Assembly: GCF_018129005.1 (NCBI RefSeq)
Contig: NZ_JAAEDL010000014.1
Span: 83,951-147,950 of the forward strand
DNA length: 64,000 nt
Source of the DNA: Neoroseomonas eburnea
GTDB lineage: Bacteria > Pseudomonadota > Alphaproteobacteria > Acetobacterales > Acetobacteraceae
Direction: 5' to 3'
The notes beneath the pieces were generated by a model. The model was not told where the DNA came from, did not search any database, and was given only the letters and a program-made list of their open reading frames with translations. The stretch's first letter is position 1; every line of letters starts with the position of its first letter. Both the position numbers and the translations under genes were made by a program. Positions 17,032 through 24,261 of the stretch are shown here, one piece after another.

Positions 17032-18309
17032 TCATGGCCGCCGGACGGCCGAAGGGTTGTCGAGGCTCTCCGAGCCTTCGAAGGTCGCGCGCAGATGCAG
17101 TGCGGCGAGGATGCGCTCGATCGTGCGGGTCTGTTCGAGCAGACGGTCGATGCCAGCCTGCACCGCGGCGTTGCCCGCCGCGTTGCCGTCGCCGAGCATC
17201 TGGTCATAGGCCTCGACTGTCTCGGCGCGCGTCTTGATCGCCTGGAAGGCGGCGAGCGTCGCATCGAGCCGCGTGCGCATCTCCCGGTCGAGTGCCGGCA
17301 CGGCGCCGCGCACGAAGTCCGACAGCGACGGCCCGCGCACCATGCTGCCGTCGGTGCGGCGGTACTCGCCGAGATAGACCGCGCGCATGCCGACGACGTT
17401 GTTGAAATGGCTGTTGTGCGTGTTGTCGGAGAAGCAGTCGTGCTCCTCCTCCGGGTCGTGCAGCATCAGGCCGAGCTTCATGCGCTCGCCCGCCAGCTCG
17501 CCGTAGGACAGGCTGCCGAGGCCGGTGAGCATGGCGGTCAGCCCGGCATCCGTGCCGCGCGCGGTCAGCGCCCGCCGCGCGGTGCCGTTGTGGCCCCAGT
17601 TCGCGACCATCGCCTCCAGCTCCGCGACCAGCATGGCCGTGACGGTGACGAGGTAGGCGGCGCGGCGGTCCTGGTTGCCGCCCGTGCCGCCCTCCCCGCG
17701 CACGAAATCCGTGTAGGGACGGTTGCCTGCGCCGGGCCCGGTGCCGTTGAGATCCTGGCCCCAGAGCAGGAATTCGATGGCGTGCCAGCCGATGGTGACG
17801 TTGGCCTCGACGCCGCCGACCTCGTGCAGGCGTCCGAGCACGTCCGCGGTGATGGTGGAGACGTCGATCGTCTCCCCCGCATGGGTGATCTGGCGGGAGG
17901 CGATGATGTTGGCGGTGAAGAGCGGGTTCTCGTCGCTGGTCTCGCCGTAGCGTTCGGCGTCGACGTAGTCGATCAGCCCCTCGTCGAGCGGCCAGGCGTT
18001 CACCCGGCCTTCCCATTCATCGACGATCGGGTTGCCGAAGCGGAAGACCTCGGTCTGCTGGTAGGGCACGCGGGCGGCTATCCAGGCGCGGCGCGCGGCG
18101 GCGAGGGTTTCCTCCGACGGTGCTTCGACCAGGCGTGCGACCGCCTGCTGCAGCGCCTTCGCGCCGGCCAGCGCATCGGCATACATGGCGGCGGCGATGT
18201 CGGCGTAGGCGGCGAGCACGGCGCGCTTGGCAGGCTGGGCCCGGGCAAGGGCGGGGGGTGCCGCGGCGCCGGCCAGGCAGGCGCCCAACAGGGCGCGGCG
18301 GGTCGTCAA
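17032..18309 (-). CDS. imelysin family protein (IrpA-like, GxHxxE type)
   Basis: First gene of the iron-type operon, 425 residues. The TTG at 18309 is chosen because GAGGAG lies 7 bp upstream; an upstream in-frame TTG at 18324 would add five residues but lies over that site. The leader (TTRRALLGACLAGAAAPPALARA) is Tat-like. The imelysin motif GWHAIEF (GxHxxE) is in the middle, flanked by EVGGVEANVTI and LLWGQDLNGTGPG. HDCFSDNTHNSHFNNVVGM is another strong family block. Imelysins/IrpA are periplasmic or surface proteins of iron-regulated loci. A Fur-like palindrome lies 56 bp upstream. Confidence 0.92.
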   Translation of the reverse strand: MTTRRALLGACLAGAAAPPALARAQPAKRAVLAAYADIAAAMYADALAGAKALQQAVARLVEAPSEETLAAARRAWIAARVPYQQTEVFRFGNPIVDEWEGRVNAWPLDEGLIDYVDAERYGETSDENPLFTANIIASRQITHAGETIDVSTITADVLGRLHEVGGVEANVTIGWHAIEFLLWGQDLNGTGPGAGNRPYTDFVRGEGGTGGNQDRRAAYLVTVTAMLVAELEAMVANWGHNGTARRALTARGTDAGLTAMLTGLGSLSYGELAGERMKLGLMLHDPEEEHDCFSDNTHNSHFNNVVGMRAVYLGEYRRTDGSMVRGPSLSDFVRGAVPALDREMRTRLDATLAAFQAIKTRAETVEAYDQMLGDGNAAGNAAVQAGIDRLLEQTRTIERILAALHLRATFEGSESLDNPSAVRRP

Positions 18310-18364
18310 GGGCGTGCTCCTCAAGCGGGACGATCTGGACGCAGACGACCAATCATACGGAGAA

Positions 18365-18379
18365 TGCGAATCGGTCGCA
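18365..18379. promoter_or_regulatory. Fur-like palindrome upstream of the imelysin operon
   Basis: TGCGAATCGGTCGCA is a 15-bp inverted repeat (TGCGA-N5-TCGCA). The same arm sequence and spacing occur in TTGCGAATGACTCGCAA upstream of hemP at 60993-61009. Two iron-linked transcription units sharing this palindrome support a common iron-responsive regulator such as Fur. The assignment is by pattern and context only. Confidence 0.55.
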
Positions 18380-18411
18380 AACCTGCCGCCGCCCGTCCTG
18401 GCGCCCTGTCA

Positions 18412-18474
18412 TGGTTTCCAAAGGCCTTTCGGCCTTTGGCGGGGTGGCATGGAGGGGCGGCGCCCCTCCATGCC
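18412..18474 (+). repeat. dispersed intergenic hairpin repeat, short copy
   Basis: It holds GGTTTCCAAAGGCCTTTCG plus its GGCCTTTGG arm, then GGCATGGAGGGGCGGCGCC and the matching CCCCTCCATGCC arm. It is the two-module version (without the GCAGGGGAC hairpin) and lies between the Lrp gene stop and the start of the imelysin operon. Confidence 0.8.
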
Positions 18475-18538
18475 TTCCGTGCATCACCGTTCCTGCCAGG
18501 AGATCGGCGCCCGCACGGCGAAGGACAGGGTGCGGCTG

Positions 18539-19009
18539 TCAGATCGGCAGCGCCGTCGTGCTCTTCACCCGTTCCATGGCGAAGCGCGAGGTCACCTTGC
18601 GCAGGCTCGGCACCTGGGCGGTCAGGCGCCGGTAGAAGGTGTCGAAGGCCTGCATGTCCGGCACCACCACGCGGAGGAGGTAGTCCACGTCGCCGCCGAG
18701 CCGCCAGCACTCCACGATTTCCGGCATCTTCGCGACGGTGGAGGCGAAGGTCTCGATCCAGGAGGCGGAGTGGTCGCCGGTCTCGATGGCGACGAAGACG
18801 GAGACGCCGAGCCCCACCTTCTCCGGGTCGAGCAGCACGACGCGGCCGGTGATCACCCCTTCCTGCTCCATCTTGCGGATGCGCTTCCAGCAGGGCGTGG
18901 GGGTGAGGCCGACTTCCTTGGCGATATCCGCGAGCGACAGGGCGGCGTCGCGCTGGATCAGGCGGAGGATGGCGCGATCGGTTGCGTCAGGCTCGAAGCT
19001 ACGGGTCAC
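18539..19009 (-). CDS. Lrp/AsnC-family transcriptional regulator
   Basis: The 156-residue protein has an N-terminal AsnC helix-turn-helix (about residues 8-60; DRAILRLIQRDAALSLADIAKEVGLTPTPCWKRIRKME) and a C-terminal RAM/SAM ligand domain (about 72-150; VECWRLGGDVDYLLRVVVPDMQAFD). GTG 19009 is chosen because AAGGAA lies 7 bp upstream. It is divergent from a Bug-type receptor gene, and two palindromes in the shared spacer are likely binding sites. Members with the GDVDYLLRV block usually respond to amino acids; the ligand here is unknown. Confidence 0.92.
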   Translation of the reverse strand: MTRSFEPDATDRAILRLIQRDAALSLADIAKEVGLTPTPCWKRIRKMEQEGVITGRVVLLDPEKVGLGVSVFVAIETGDHSASWIETFASTVAKMPEIVECWRLGGDVDYLLRVVVPDMQAFDTFYRRLTAQVPSLRKVTSRFAMERVKSTTALPI

Positions 19010-19046
19010 CGGGCAATTCCTTGGCGGATTTCTCGCATCATGTAGT

Positions 19047-19099
19047 AGAAAAATCTTTCTCTTGCAAGATGTGGTGTCATTGAGAGAACAGACTTCTCT
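19047..19099. promoter_or_regulatory. paired palindromes in the Lrp/Bug divergent promoter
   Basis: AGAAAAATCTTTCT (19047-19060; 5-bp arms, 4-bp centre) and AGAGAACAGACTTCTCT (19083-19099; 6-bp arms, 5-bp centre) have related arms (AGA(G/A)A and TTTCT/TTCTCT). They lie in an unusually AT-rich stretch of the 111-bp spacer. Lrp proteins bind such degenerate AT-rich inverted repeats in tandem. The second site is close to the Bug gene start. Confidence 0.5.
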
Positions 19100-19120
19100 T
19101 TCGACGGGATCCTCCTCGCC

Positions 19121-20107
19121 ATGACGCTGCGCCGCGACCTCCTGCTCCGATCCACCCTGCTTGGTGCCCTGCCTCTCCTCCCCCGCCCAGCCCGTGCCGC
19201 CGATCCTGGCTGGGCGCCGGATCGAGCGGTGCGCATCGTCGTCCCGGTCGCCCCGGGCGGCAGCCTCGACATCCTCGGCCGGTTGCTGGCCCGGCACCTG
19301 ACGCCGCGGCTCGGTCAGCCCGTGGTCGCGGAGAACCACCCCGGGGCCGGCAGCAACCTGGCCTTCGAACTCGTCGCGCGGGCGCGTCCGGATGGGCTGA
19401 CGCTGCTGGTCGGCTCCGACCCGCTGACCATCAACCCGGCACTCTACCCACGGCTCGGCTTCGACCCGGTGCGCGACTTCGCGCCGATCATCGAGGCCGT
19501 GCGCGCGCCGCAGGTTCTCGTCGTGAACCCGCGCTCACCGGCGACCGACCTTGCCACCTTCGTCGGTTGGGCGCGGGAGGCCGAAGGGCGGCTCAGTGTC
19601 GCCTCCCAGGGCAACGGCTCGATCGGGCATCTGGCCGGGGCGCTCTTTGCACAGCAGGCCGGGATCACCTTCACCCACGTGCCCTATCGCGGCGGCGGGC
19701 CGGCCGTGGTGGACCTGGTGGCCGGGCACATCGAGGCGCTCTTCGTCACCTTGCCCGCGGCGATCGAGCATATCCGCAGCGGCCGCCTCCGCGCGCTGGC
19801 CGTCACCTCCGCGGAGCGCGCGCCTGCCCTGCCACAGGTGCCGACCATTGCCGAGGCCGGCCTGCCCGGCTTCGACGTGGTGACATGGCAAGGGATTCTG
19901 GCGCCGGCGGGCACGCCGCCGGCGGCGATCGCACGCCTCGCGGCCGAGCTTGGTGCGGTCTTGGCATTGCCGGAGGTGGCGGGCGACCTGACGCGGCAAG
20001 GCTTCACCGTCACGGCCCATGGGCCGGAGCGCTTCGCCGCGCTGGTGCGGAACGAGGCGGCACGCTGGCCGGGTGTGGTGCGTCGCGCCGGGGCGCGCCT
20101 TGAATGA
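19121..20107 (+). CDS. Bug/TctC-family periplasmic solute-binding receptor
   Basis: The 328-residue protein has an exported leader (TLRRDLLLRSTLLGALPLLPRPARAA). Bug-family blocks are AVRIVVPVAPGGSLDILGRLLA, NHPGAGSNLAFELVARARPDGLTLLVG, and THVPYRGGGPAVVDLVAGHIEALF. It should bind a carboxylic or related solute in the periplasm. It is divergent from the Lrp regulator, so it is the likely target of that gene and may transport an amino-acid-derived acid. No membrane subunits are adjacent. Substrate unknown. Confidence 0.92.
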   Translation: MTLRRDLLLRSTLLGALPLLPRPARAADPGWAPDRAVRIVVPVAPGGSLDILGRLLARHLTPRLGQPVVAENHPGAGSNLAFELVARARPDGLTLLVGSDPLTINPALYPRLGFDPVRDFAPIIEAVRAPQVLVVNPRSPATDLATFVGWAREAEGRLSVASQGNGSIGHLAGALFAQQAGITFTHVPYRGGGPAVVDLVAGHIEALFVTLPAAIEHIRSGRLRALAVTSAERAPALPQVPTIAEAGLPGFDVVTWQGILAPAGTPPAAIARLAAELGAVLALPEVAGDLTRQGFTVTAHGPERFAALVRNEAARWPGVVRRAGARLE

Positions 20108-20168
20108 ATGCGCCTGGGTGCGCCCTGAATCATTGCGCCGGGGCGCGGGTCGGACAACGGGTCGGGAC

Positions 20169-20228
20169 GAAGGGGGGCGCCACCCCCCTTCGAACCCCCC
20201 GCCAAAGGCCGAAAGGCCTTTGGAAACC
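20169..20228 (-). repeat. dispersed intergenic hairpin repeat, short copy (reverse)
   Basis: GAAGGGGGGCGCCACCCCCC-type hairpin at 20169-20190 is followed by the reverse CCAAAGGCC hairpin ending TTTGGAAACC. It lies between the Bug gene stop and the DUF2459 gene on the same strand. Confidence 0.78.
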
Positions 20229-20293
20229 GAAACCTTGGCGCACGTCGCGGGCGAGGCTGGACAGCATGGGGAGGGACATGATGAAGGGCGCTG

Positions 20294-20965
20294 GTGACGC
20301 GGCGCCGCACCCTGATCGTCGCTTCGCTGACCGCGGGCTGCGCGGCGGGCGGGCCGCGCGCCGCGCCGCCCGTCCTGGGGGCCGAGGCGCTGAAGGTCGC
20401 GGCGGAATCCTGGCACACCGACCTCTGCCTCGCCGCGCGCACGGTGCGCGCGGGGCCGCTCGCCCCCTTCGCCGCCGAGGCCCCGGGCGCGCCGACCTTC
20501 GCCTTCGGCTTCGGGCTCGAATCCTGGATGCGGGCGGAACGGCCCGGCTCGGGGGAAGCGCTTGCGGCGCTCGGCGGCGGGTCGGCGCTGGTTTCCGTGC
20601 GCGCCCTGTCCGGCCCGGTGCCGCCAGGGGCCGAGGAGTCCGTCACCCTGCGCCTGCCCGAGGGCGGACTTGCCGCCATCGTCGCTTTCATCGCCGGCCA
20701 GGTCGACCCGCCCCTGCCGCCCGCGCCGCCCTCCGGCGCCTGGCTGCTGGTCCCTTCCCGCCTGCGCTACGCGCCGGACTTCACCTGCAACACCTGGGTG
20801 ATGCGGGCACTGGCCGTAGCGGGACTGCCCGTCCCCGTCACCGGCATTCGCCTGCGTGGGGCGGCGATGGCGGCGCTCCATGCCGAGGCGGCACGCCAGG
20901 CCGCCACAGGCCGAGGATCGGATGCCGCGACCCTGCCATGCAGCCCTTGCGCGGGAATCCCGTGA
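20294..20965 (+). CDS. DUF2459 family lipoprotein
   Basis: The 223-residue protein starts at GTG 20294 and has a short leader with a lipobox-like LTAGC, so it is probably a membrane-anchored lipoprotein. It matches DUF2459: ESWHTDLCL replaces the usual HGWHT strand near residue 40, and the conserved NTCNTWV-type block appears as FTCNTWVMRALAVAGLPVP with a following GxxAM segment. The Cys and His are reminiscent of a papain-like active site, but no function is established for the family. It stands between two repeat-rich spacers. The Gly-Trp replacement to Ser-Trp before His is a small deviation. Confidence 0.72.
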   Translation: MTRRRTLIVASLTAGCAAGGPRAAPPVLGAEALKVAAESWHTDLCLAARTVRAGPLAPFAAEAPGAPTFAFGFGLESWMRAERPGSGEALAALGGGSALVSVRALSGPVPPGAEESVTLRLPEGGLAAIVAFIAGQVDPPLPPAPPSGAWLLVPSRLRYAPDFTCNTWVMRALAVAGLPVPVTGIRLRGAAMAALHAEAARQAATGRGSDAATLPCSPCAGIP

Positions 20966-21096
20966 GCTGCCGGGCTAAACGGCCGTCCCTTGCCGATCCG
21001 GAATATCACCTTTCGGCCATGGTGAAGCCGTTCAGTTGCAACCATCTCGGCGTTCAACACCTTCCAGCCCGCGAATCGATTCCGGAAGCCAAGACC

Positions 21097-21294
21097 ATGT
21101 CCATCCGCCGCGAACTGCTGTTGCGCACGGCGCTGCTCCGCCCGCTGGAGCCCCCGCCGGCATGGCCCACGGCACCCCTCGCCGCCGCTCCGCTGCCGGC
21201 TGCCGACGCGCCCGTGGCCCCCGCGGTGCATGCGGCATCGGCGCCGCGCCGGGCTTCGACCCGCCGTCCGCGCCGACGTCCCACGCAGGCTTGA
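21097..21294 (+). CDS. doubtful small protein with an export-like leader (65 aa)
   Basis: ATG 21097 has GGAAGCC upstream and encodes MSIRRELLLRTALLRPLEPP followed by Ala/Pro-rich and Arg-rich sequence, 65 residues in all. The first 14 residues closely resemble the leader of the Bug receptor at 19121 (MTLRRDLLLRSTLL). It may be a decayed fragment or a chance frame in GC-rich DNA. I see no known domain, and nothing else codes between 20966 and 21352. Confidence 0.3.
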   Translation: MSIRRELLLRTALLRPLEPPPAWPTAPLAAAPLPAADAPVAPAVHAASAPRRASTRRPRRRPTQA

Positions 21295-21352
21295 GCCGGC
21301 GCGTGCCGATGGGGTCTTCCCCCCGGGCGTGCCGCACGCCACATCGCTGCGG

Positions 21353-22018
21353 ATGATCCGCCGTTCCCTGATCCTGGCTCCGTTCCTGCTCGCCGCGCCT
21401 GCGCTCGCGCAGCGCGCCGCCGCCCCGCCGCAGGGCCCCGCCCTGACCGAGCGCGACCGCGCCGACCTGGCGCGCGTCGAAGCCTACCTGAACGGCATGA
21501 CCACGCTGCGTGCGCGCTTCCTGCAGATCGCGCAGAACGGGGCGGCGGCCGAAGGCACCGCCTGGATCTGGCGCCCGGGGCGCATGCGCTTCGAATACGA
21601 CCCGCCCGAGCCGCTGCTGCTCGTCGCCGATTCCGGCCAATTCCTGATGTACGACCGCGAACTCCGCGCCCCGACGACGCTGCCGACCGGCACCACGCCG
21701 CTCGGCATCCTGCTGCGGCGTGAGGTGCGCCTGTCAGGGGATGTCACCGTCACGGCGGTGGAGCGGTCCGGCGGCTTCCTGCGTGTCACGCTGTTCCGCA
21801 CCTCGGAACCCGGGGAGGGCCGGCTCACCCTGGTCTTCAACCCCGACCCGCTCGAACTGCGGCAATGGGCCGTGGTGGACGCGCAGCGGCGGGAGACGCG
21901 CGTCACCCTCTCCCGCATCGAGACTGGCCTGCGCTTTCCCGCCGGCCTCTTCCAGTTCAACAATCCGATGTTCTTCGAACCGGGCGGCTTCGGCGCGCGG
22001 CAAGGCGCGGGGAACTGA
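21353..22018 (+). CDS. LolA-like outer-membrane lipoprotein carrier protein
   Basis: The 221-residue protein has a signal peptide (residues 1-19, RRSLILAPFLLAAPALAQ). The LolA/LolA-like fold is seen in VEAYLNGMTTLRARFLQIAQNG, the hallmark GTAWIWRPGRMRFEYDPPEPLLLVADSGQ, LRREVRLSGDVTV, and the final FNNPMFFEP. LolA carries lipoproteins across the periplasm from LolCDE to the outer membrane. ATG 21353 is chosen because it directly starts the leader; the frame is open further upstream. Length and motif order are normal for alphaproteobacterial LolA. Confidence 0.88.
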   Translation: MIRRSLILAPFLLAAPALAQRAAAPPQGPALTERDRADLARVEAYLNGMTTLRARFLQIAQNGAAAEGTAWIWRPGRMRFEYDPPEPLLLVADSGQFLMYDRELRAPTTLPTGTTPLGILLRREVRLSGDVTVTAVERSGGFLRVTLFRTSEPGEGRLTLVFNPDPLELRQWAVVDAQRRETRVTLSRIETGLRFPAGLFQFNNPMFFEPGGFGARQGAGN

Positions 22019-22125
22019 TACCAGCGGCCGCTATTCGCGACCGTTGGCATGAGGCTTTTCGAGCCCTCGGGCGCCGGGCGCAAACCTCCGGTTTTCTCGG
22101 CTTCGTCGGACCACATTCGCGGCCT

Positions 22126-22150
22126 CGGCACGAGTCGAGAACTCGTGCCG
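22126..22150. other. perfect 10-bp-arm inverted repeat in a 390-bp non-coding spacer
   Basis: CGGCACGAGT (22126-22135) and ACTCGTGCCG (22141-22150) are exact inverted copies with a CGAGA centre. The site lies 108 bp after the lolA stop, without a T-run. It could be a terminator-like hairpin or an operator for the downstream amidotransferase-fold gene. I see no supported gene in the rest of 22019-22408. Confidence 0.5.
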
Positions 22151-22408
22151 CTGGCATGAATCCTCGTCACGGGGGAAGGACGCGTGCGAAGCCGGCACCG
22201 GCATGCGGGCCGCGCGCTCGGCGGCGCCACTGGTGCCGCGCCTCGTTGCCAGGGTGAAGCCTTGGCGAGGATGCCGGGCGGCATTGCCCCGCCGGCGGGC
22301 AGCGGCGGCGCGTCGCTGCATGGCATCCGTGCAACGCATGCCGGTCATTCATCAAATTCCCACGGAACGCCTTGATCCTGACATGCCGTCGCGGAAGTGT
22401 AGCGTTCC

Positions 22409-23209
22409 ATGAGACCCCTCATCGGCATCTCCTGTTGCCAGAAGCCGTTCGGCATCTTCGCCACGCCGAACCACGCCGCTTCCGACAGCTACGTCCGCGT
22501 CGTGCGCGGACCGGTGGTCGGCACGCCGGTCCTGCTGCCCGCGGCGGGGGAGGATCTCTCGGGCGAACTCCTGCCGCATATCGATGGGCTGATCCTGACC
22601 GGCAGCCGCTCCAATGTGTGGCCGGGCCACTATGACGGGCCGCCGCATGCCGATGGCACGCCCGAGGACCATGAGCGTGACGCCACCACGCTGCCGCTGA
22701 TCCGTGCGGCGATCGCCGCCGGCGTGCCGCTGCTCGCGATCTGCCGCGGCATGCAGGAACTGAACGTCGCGCTCGGCGGCAGCCTCGACCAGCGCATCCA
22801 GGACCTGCCGGGGCGGATGGATCATTCGACCCCGTCCGACCAGCCCATCCCGCGCGTGCGCACCGGCAAGGCCCATGCGGTGCGCATCGACAGGGACGGC
22901 GCGCTCGCCGCCATCATCACCCCGCCGTCGCGCCTCGCCGGCCGGCTGGCGGTGAATTCGCTGCACAACCAGGGCGTACAGCGGCTCGCACCGCGCCTGG
23001 TCGCGGAAGCCTGGGCGCCCGACGGCACTGTCGAGGCCGTGCGTGTCGAGGGCGCGACGGCCTTCGCTCTCGGCGTTCAGTGGCACCCGGAATACGACTG
23101 GGAACGGGATGCCGACAGCCGCGCGATCTTCCATGCCTTCGGGCGCGCCTGCACCACGCGGCGGTTGGCACGCCGCGGCCTCGAGGTTCTTGCCCAGGCC
23201 GCCGAATGA
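22409..23209 (+). CDS. gamma-glutamyl-gamma-aminobutyrate hydrolase family (class I glutamine amidotransferase fold)
   Basis: The 266-residue protein is a PuuD-type hydrolase. Nucleophile Cys112 lies in LLAICRGMQELNVALGG and the catalytic His-Glu in FALGVQWHPEYDW. The GLILTGSRSNVWPGHY and VNSLHNQGV blocks are typical of peptidase C26/PuuD. The best-known member splits gamma-glutamyl-GABA in putrescine degradation, but no other puu gene is nearby, so the exact substrate is open. ATG 22409 is in line with the first strand (RPLIGISC). A candidate sRNA with its own promoter and terminator follows. Confidence 0.9.
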   Translation: MRPLIGISCCQKPFGIFATPNHAASDSYVRVVRGPVVGTPVLLPAAGEDLSGELLPHIDGLILTGSRSNVWPGHYDGPPHADGTPEDHERDATTLPLIRAAIAAGVPLLAICRGMQELNVALGGSLDQRIQDLPGRMDHSTPSDQPIPRVRTGKAHAVRIDRDGALAAIITPPSRLAGRLAVNSLHNQGVQRLAPRLVAEAWAPDGTVEAVRVEGATAFALGVQWHPEYDWERDADSRAIFHAFGRACTTRRLARRGLEVLAQAAE

Positions 23210-23266
23210 AATCTGCCGCCCCCCGGGGGCGGTGACCGACGTCACGGGATGGTCGCGGTTTTGCTT

Positions 23267-23295
23267 TTGCCTCCGCGGCCTGGGCGGGGTATTCT
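23267..23295 (+). promoter_or_regulatory. putative sigma-70 promoter for the candidate sRNA
   Basis: TTGCCT (23267-23272) and TATTCT (23290-23295) are separated by 17 bp, followed by a T-run. Transcription would start near 23301, exactly at the first hairpin of the structured region. Such AT-rich elements are rare in this GC-rich window. Confidence 0.5.
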
Positions 23296-23300
23296 TTTTT

Positions 23301-23415
23301 ACCGGCCCGCAATAGGCCGGTGGTCGAGCCCCGGTGTCCCCTGCCGGCTCGCCCGACCATTCCGATCGGAATAAAATATGGCGCCCGGTCACCCCCCTGA
23401 CCGGGCGCTTCTTTT
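23301..23415 (+). ncRNA. candidate structured small RNA (about 115 nt)
   Basis: Four features stack in a 115-nt non-coding stretch: a 7-bp hairpin (ACCGGCC...GGCCGGT, loop CGCAATA, 23301-23321); a bulged stem GGTC/GAGCC with GGCTC/GACC enclosing a C-rich loop (23322-23358); the perfect palindrome ATTCCGATCGGAAT (23359-23372); and an intrinsic terminator with a CCCCCC loop. A promoter-like pair ends just upstream. C-rich loops of this kind are found in alphaproteobacterial trans-acting sRNAs that pair with ribosome-binding sites. I cannot assign it to a named family, and it could instead be the 3' UTR of the amidotransferase-fold gene. Confidence 0.55.
23381..23415 (+). terminator. strong intrinsic terminator
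   Basis: GCGCCCGGTCA (23381-23391) pairs perfectly with TGACCGGGCGC (23398-23408) around a six-C loop, followed by TTCTTTT. It is the clearest Rho-independent terminator in the window and ends either the candidate sRNA or the upstream gene's transcript. Confidence 0.85.
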
Positions 23416-23534
23416 CGCGCGGTCTGCTCGCGAATTCATCGTCCAATACTTGAGCTTGCACCGCGATCCTCATGTGACGACTCATCTGACCGCGGGCGGC
23501 GGGCACATGGCTTCCGGGTGTGGCCGGGGGCCTG

Positions 23535-23540
23535 TATAGA
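23535..23540 (+). promoter_or_regulatory. possible -10 box of the FAH-hydrolase gene
   Basis: TATAGA lies 35 bp before the start codon, with a weak TTCCGG -35 candidate 17 bp further upstream. The surrounding TGTATAGACC resembles the HutC-like site at 3062-3071 in one half, but its second half is not symmetric, so I read it as a promoter element first. Confidence 0.35.
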
Positions 23541-23574
23541 CCTATTCCCGTCCAGGTTTCGGAGTTCTCCCCGC

Positions 23575-24261
23575 ATGGTGTCCTATGTCGTCGCCCCGCC
23601 CCCGGTCGCCGCGATCCCCGTCAAGGGCAGCGATGCCATGTTTCCCGTCCGTCGAATCTTCTGTGTCGGCCGCAACTATGCCGAGCATGCGATCGAAATG
23701 GGTTCCGACCCGACCCGCGAGCCACCCTTTTACTTCGCCAAGCCGGCCGATGCGGTGGTCATCAACGGCGCGGACATGCCCTATCCGAGCGTAACGAAGT
23801 CGCTCCACCACGAGATGGAACTCGTCGTCGCCATCGGCGTGGGCGGCAGGAACATCGCCGTCGCCGACGCGCTCAAGCATGTCTGGGGCTATTGCTGCGG
23901 CCTCGACATGACCCGCCGCGACATCCAGAACGAGGCCAAGAAGACCGGCCGCCCCTGGGACATGGGCAAGGGCTTCGACCACTCCGCGCCGATGGGTGCG
24001 CTGGTTCCGGCTGCCGGCGTCGATCCTTCCAAGGGCAAGATCGAGCTGAAGGTGAACGGCAAGGTCACCCAGACCTCCGACCTGTCGAAGCTGATCTGGT
24101 CGGTGCCGGAGGTGATCGCGAACCTCTCCGAACTCGTCGAGCTCGCCCCGGGCGACCTCATCATGACCGGCACGCCGGAAGGCGTGGCCGCCGTGGTCCG
24201 CGGTGATGTCCTCGAAGGCTTCGTCGAGGGCGTCGGCGAGGTCCGCACGAAGATCGTCTGA
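23575..24261 (+). CDS. fumarylacetoacetate hydrolase family protein (fumarylpyruvate hydrolase-like)
   Basis: The 228-residue protein is a single FAH domain, the short bacterial form. Blocks are [29 protein letters not shown], and the metal site [11 protein letters not shown], followed by [22 protein letters not shown] and [13 protein letters not shown]. This layout is closest to fumarylpyruvate hydrolase (NagK-like), which cleaves the last ring-fission product of the gentisate pathway, although related oxaloacetate decarboxylases cannot be excluded. ATG 23575 has GGAG upstream. The stop overlaps the xth start (TGATG). Confidence 0.88.
   Translation: MVSYVVAPPPVAAIPVKGSDAMFPVRRIFCVGRNYAEHAIEMGSDPTREPPFYFAKPADAVVINGADMPYPSVTKSLHHEMELVVAIGVGGRNIAVADALKHVWGYCCGLDMTRRDIQNEAKKTGRPWDMGKGFDHSAPMGALVPAAGVDPSKGKIELKVNGKVTQTSDLSKLIWSVPEVIANLSELVELAPGDLIMTGTPEGVAAVVRGDVLEGFVEGVGEVRTKIV

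Noticed and set aside
22019..22408. Small genes in the spacer between lolA and the amidotransferase-fold gene
   Set aside because: Short frames on both strands lack ribosome sites and family features, and mirror each other as GC-rich shadows.
23301..23415. 4.5S/SRP RNA, 6S RNA or a known riboswitch
   Set aside because: The SRP loop sequences, the 6S open-bubble layout and recognisable riboswitch cores are missing; it is kept only as an unnamed sRNA candidate.
23533..23542. Second HutC operator upstream of the FAH-hydrolase gene
   Set aside because: Only one half matches (TGTATAGACC); it overlaps a plausible -10 box, so it was recorded only as a promoter candidate.
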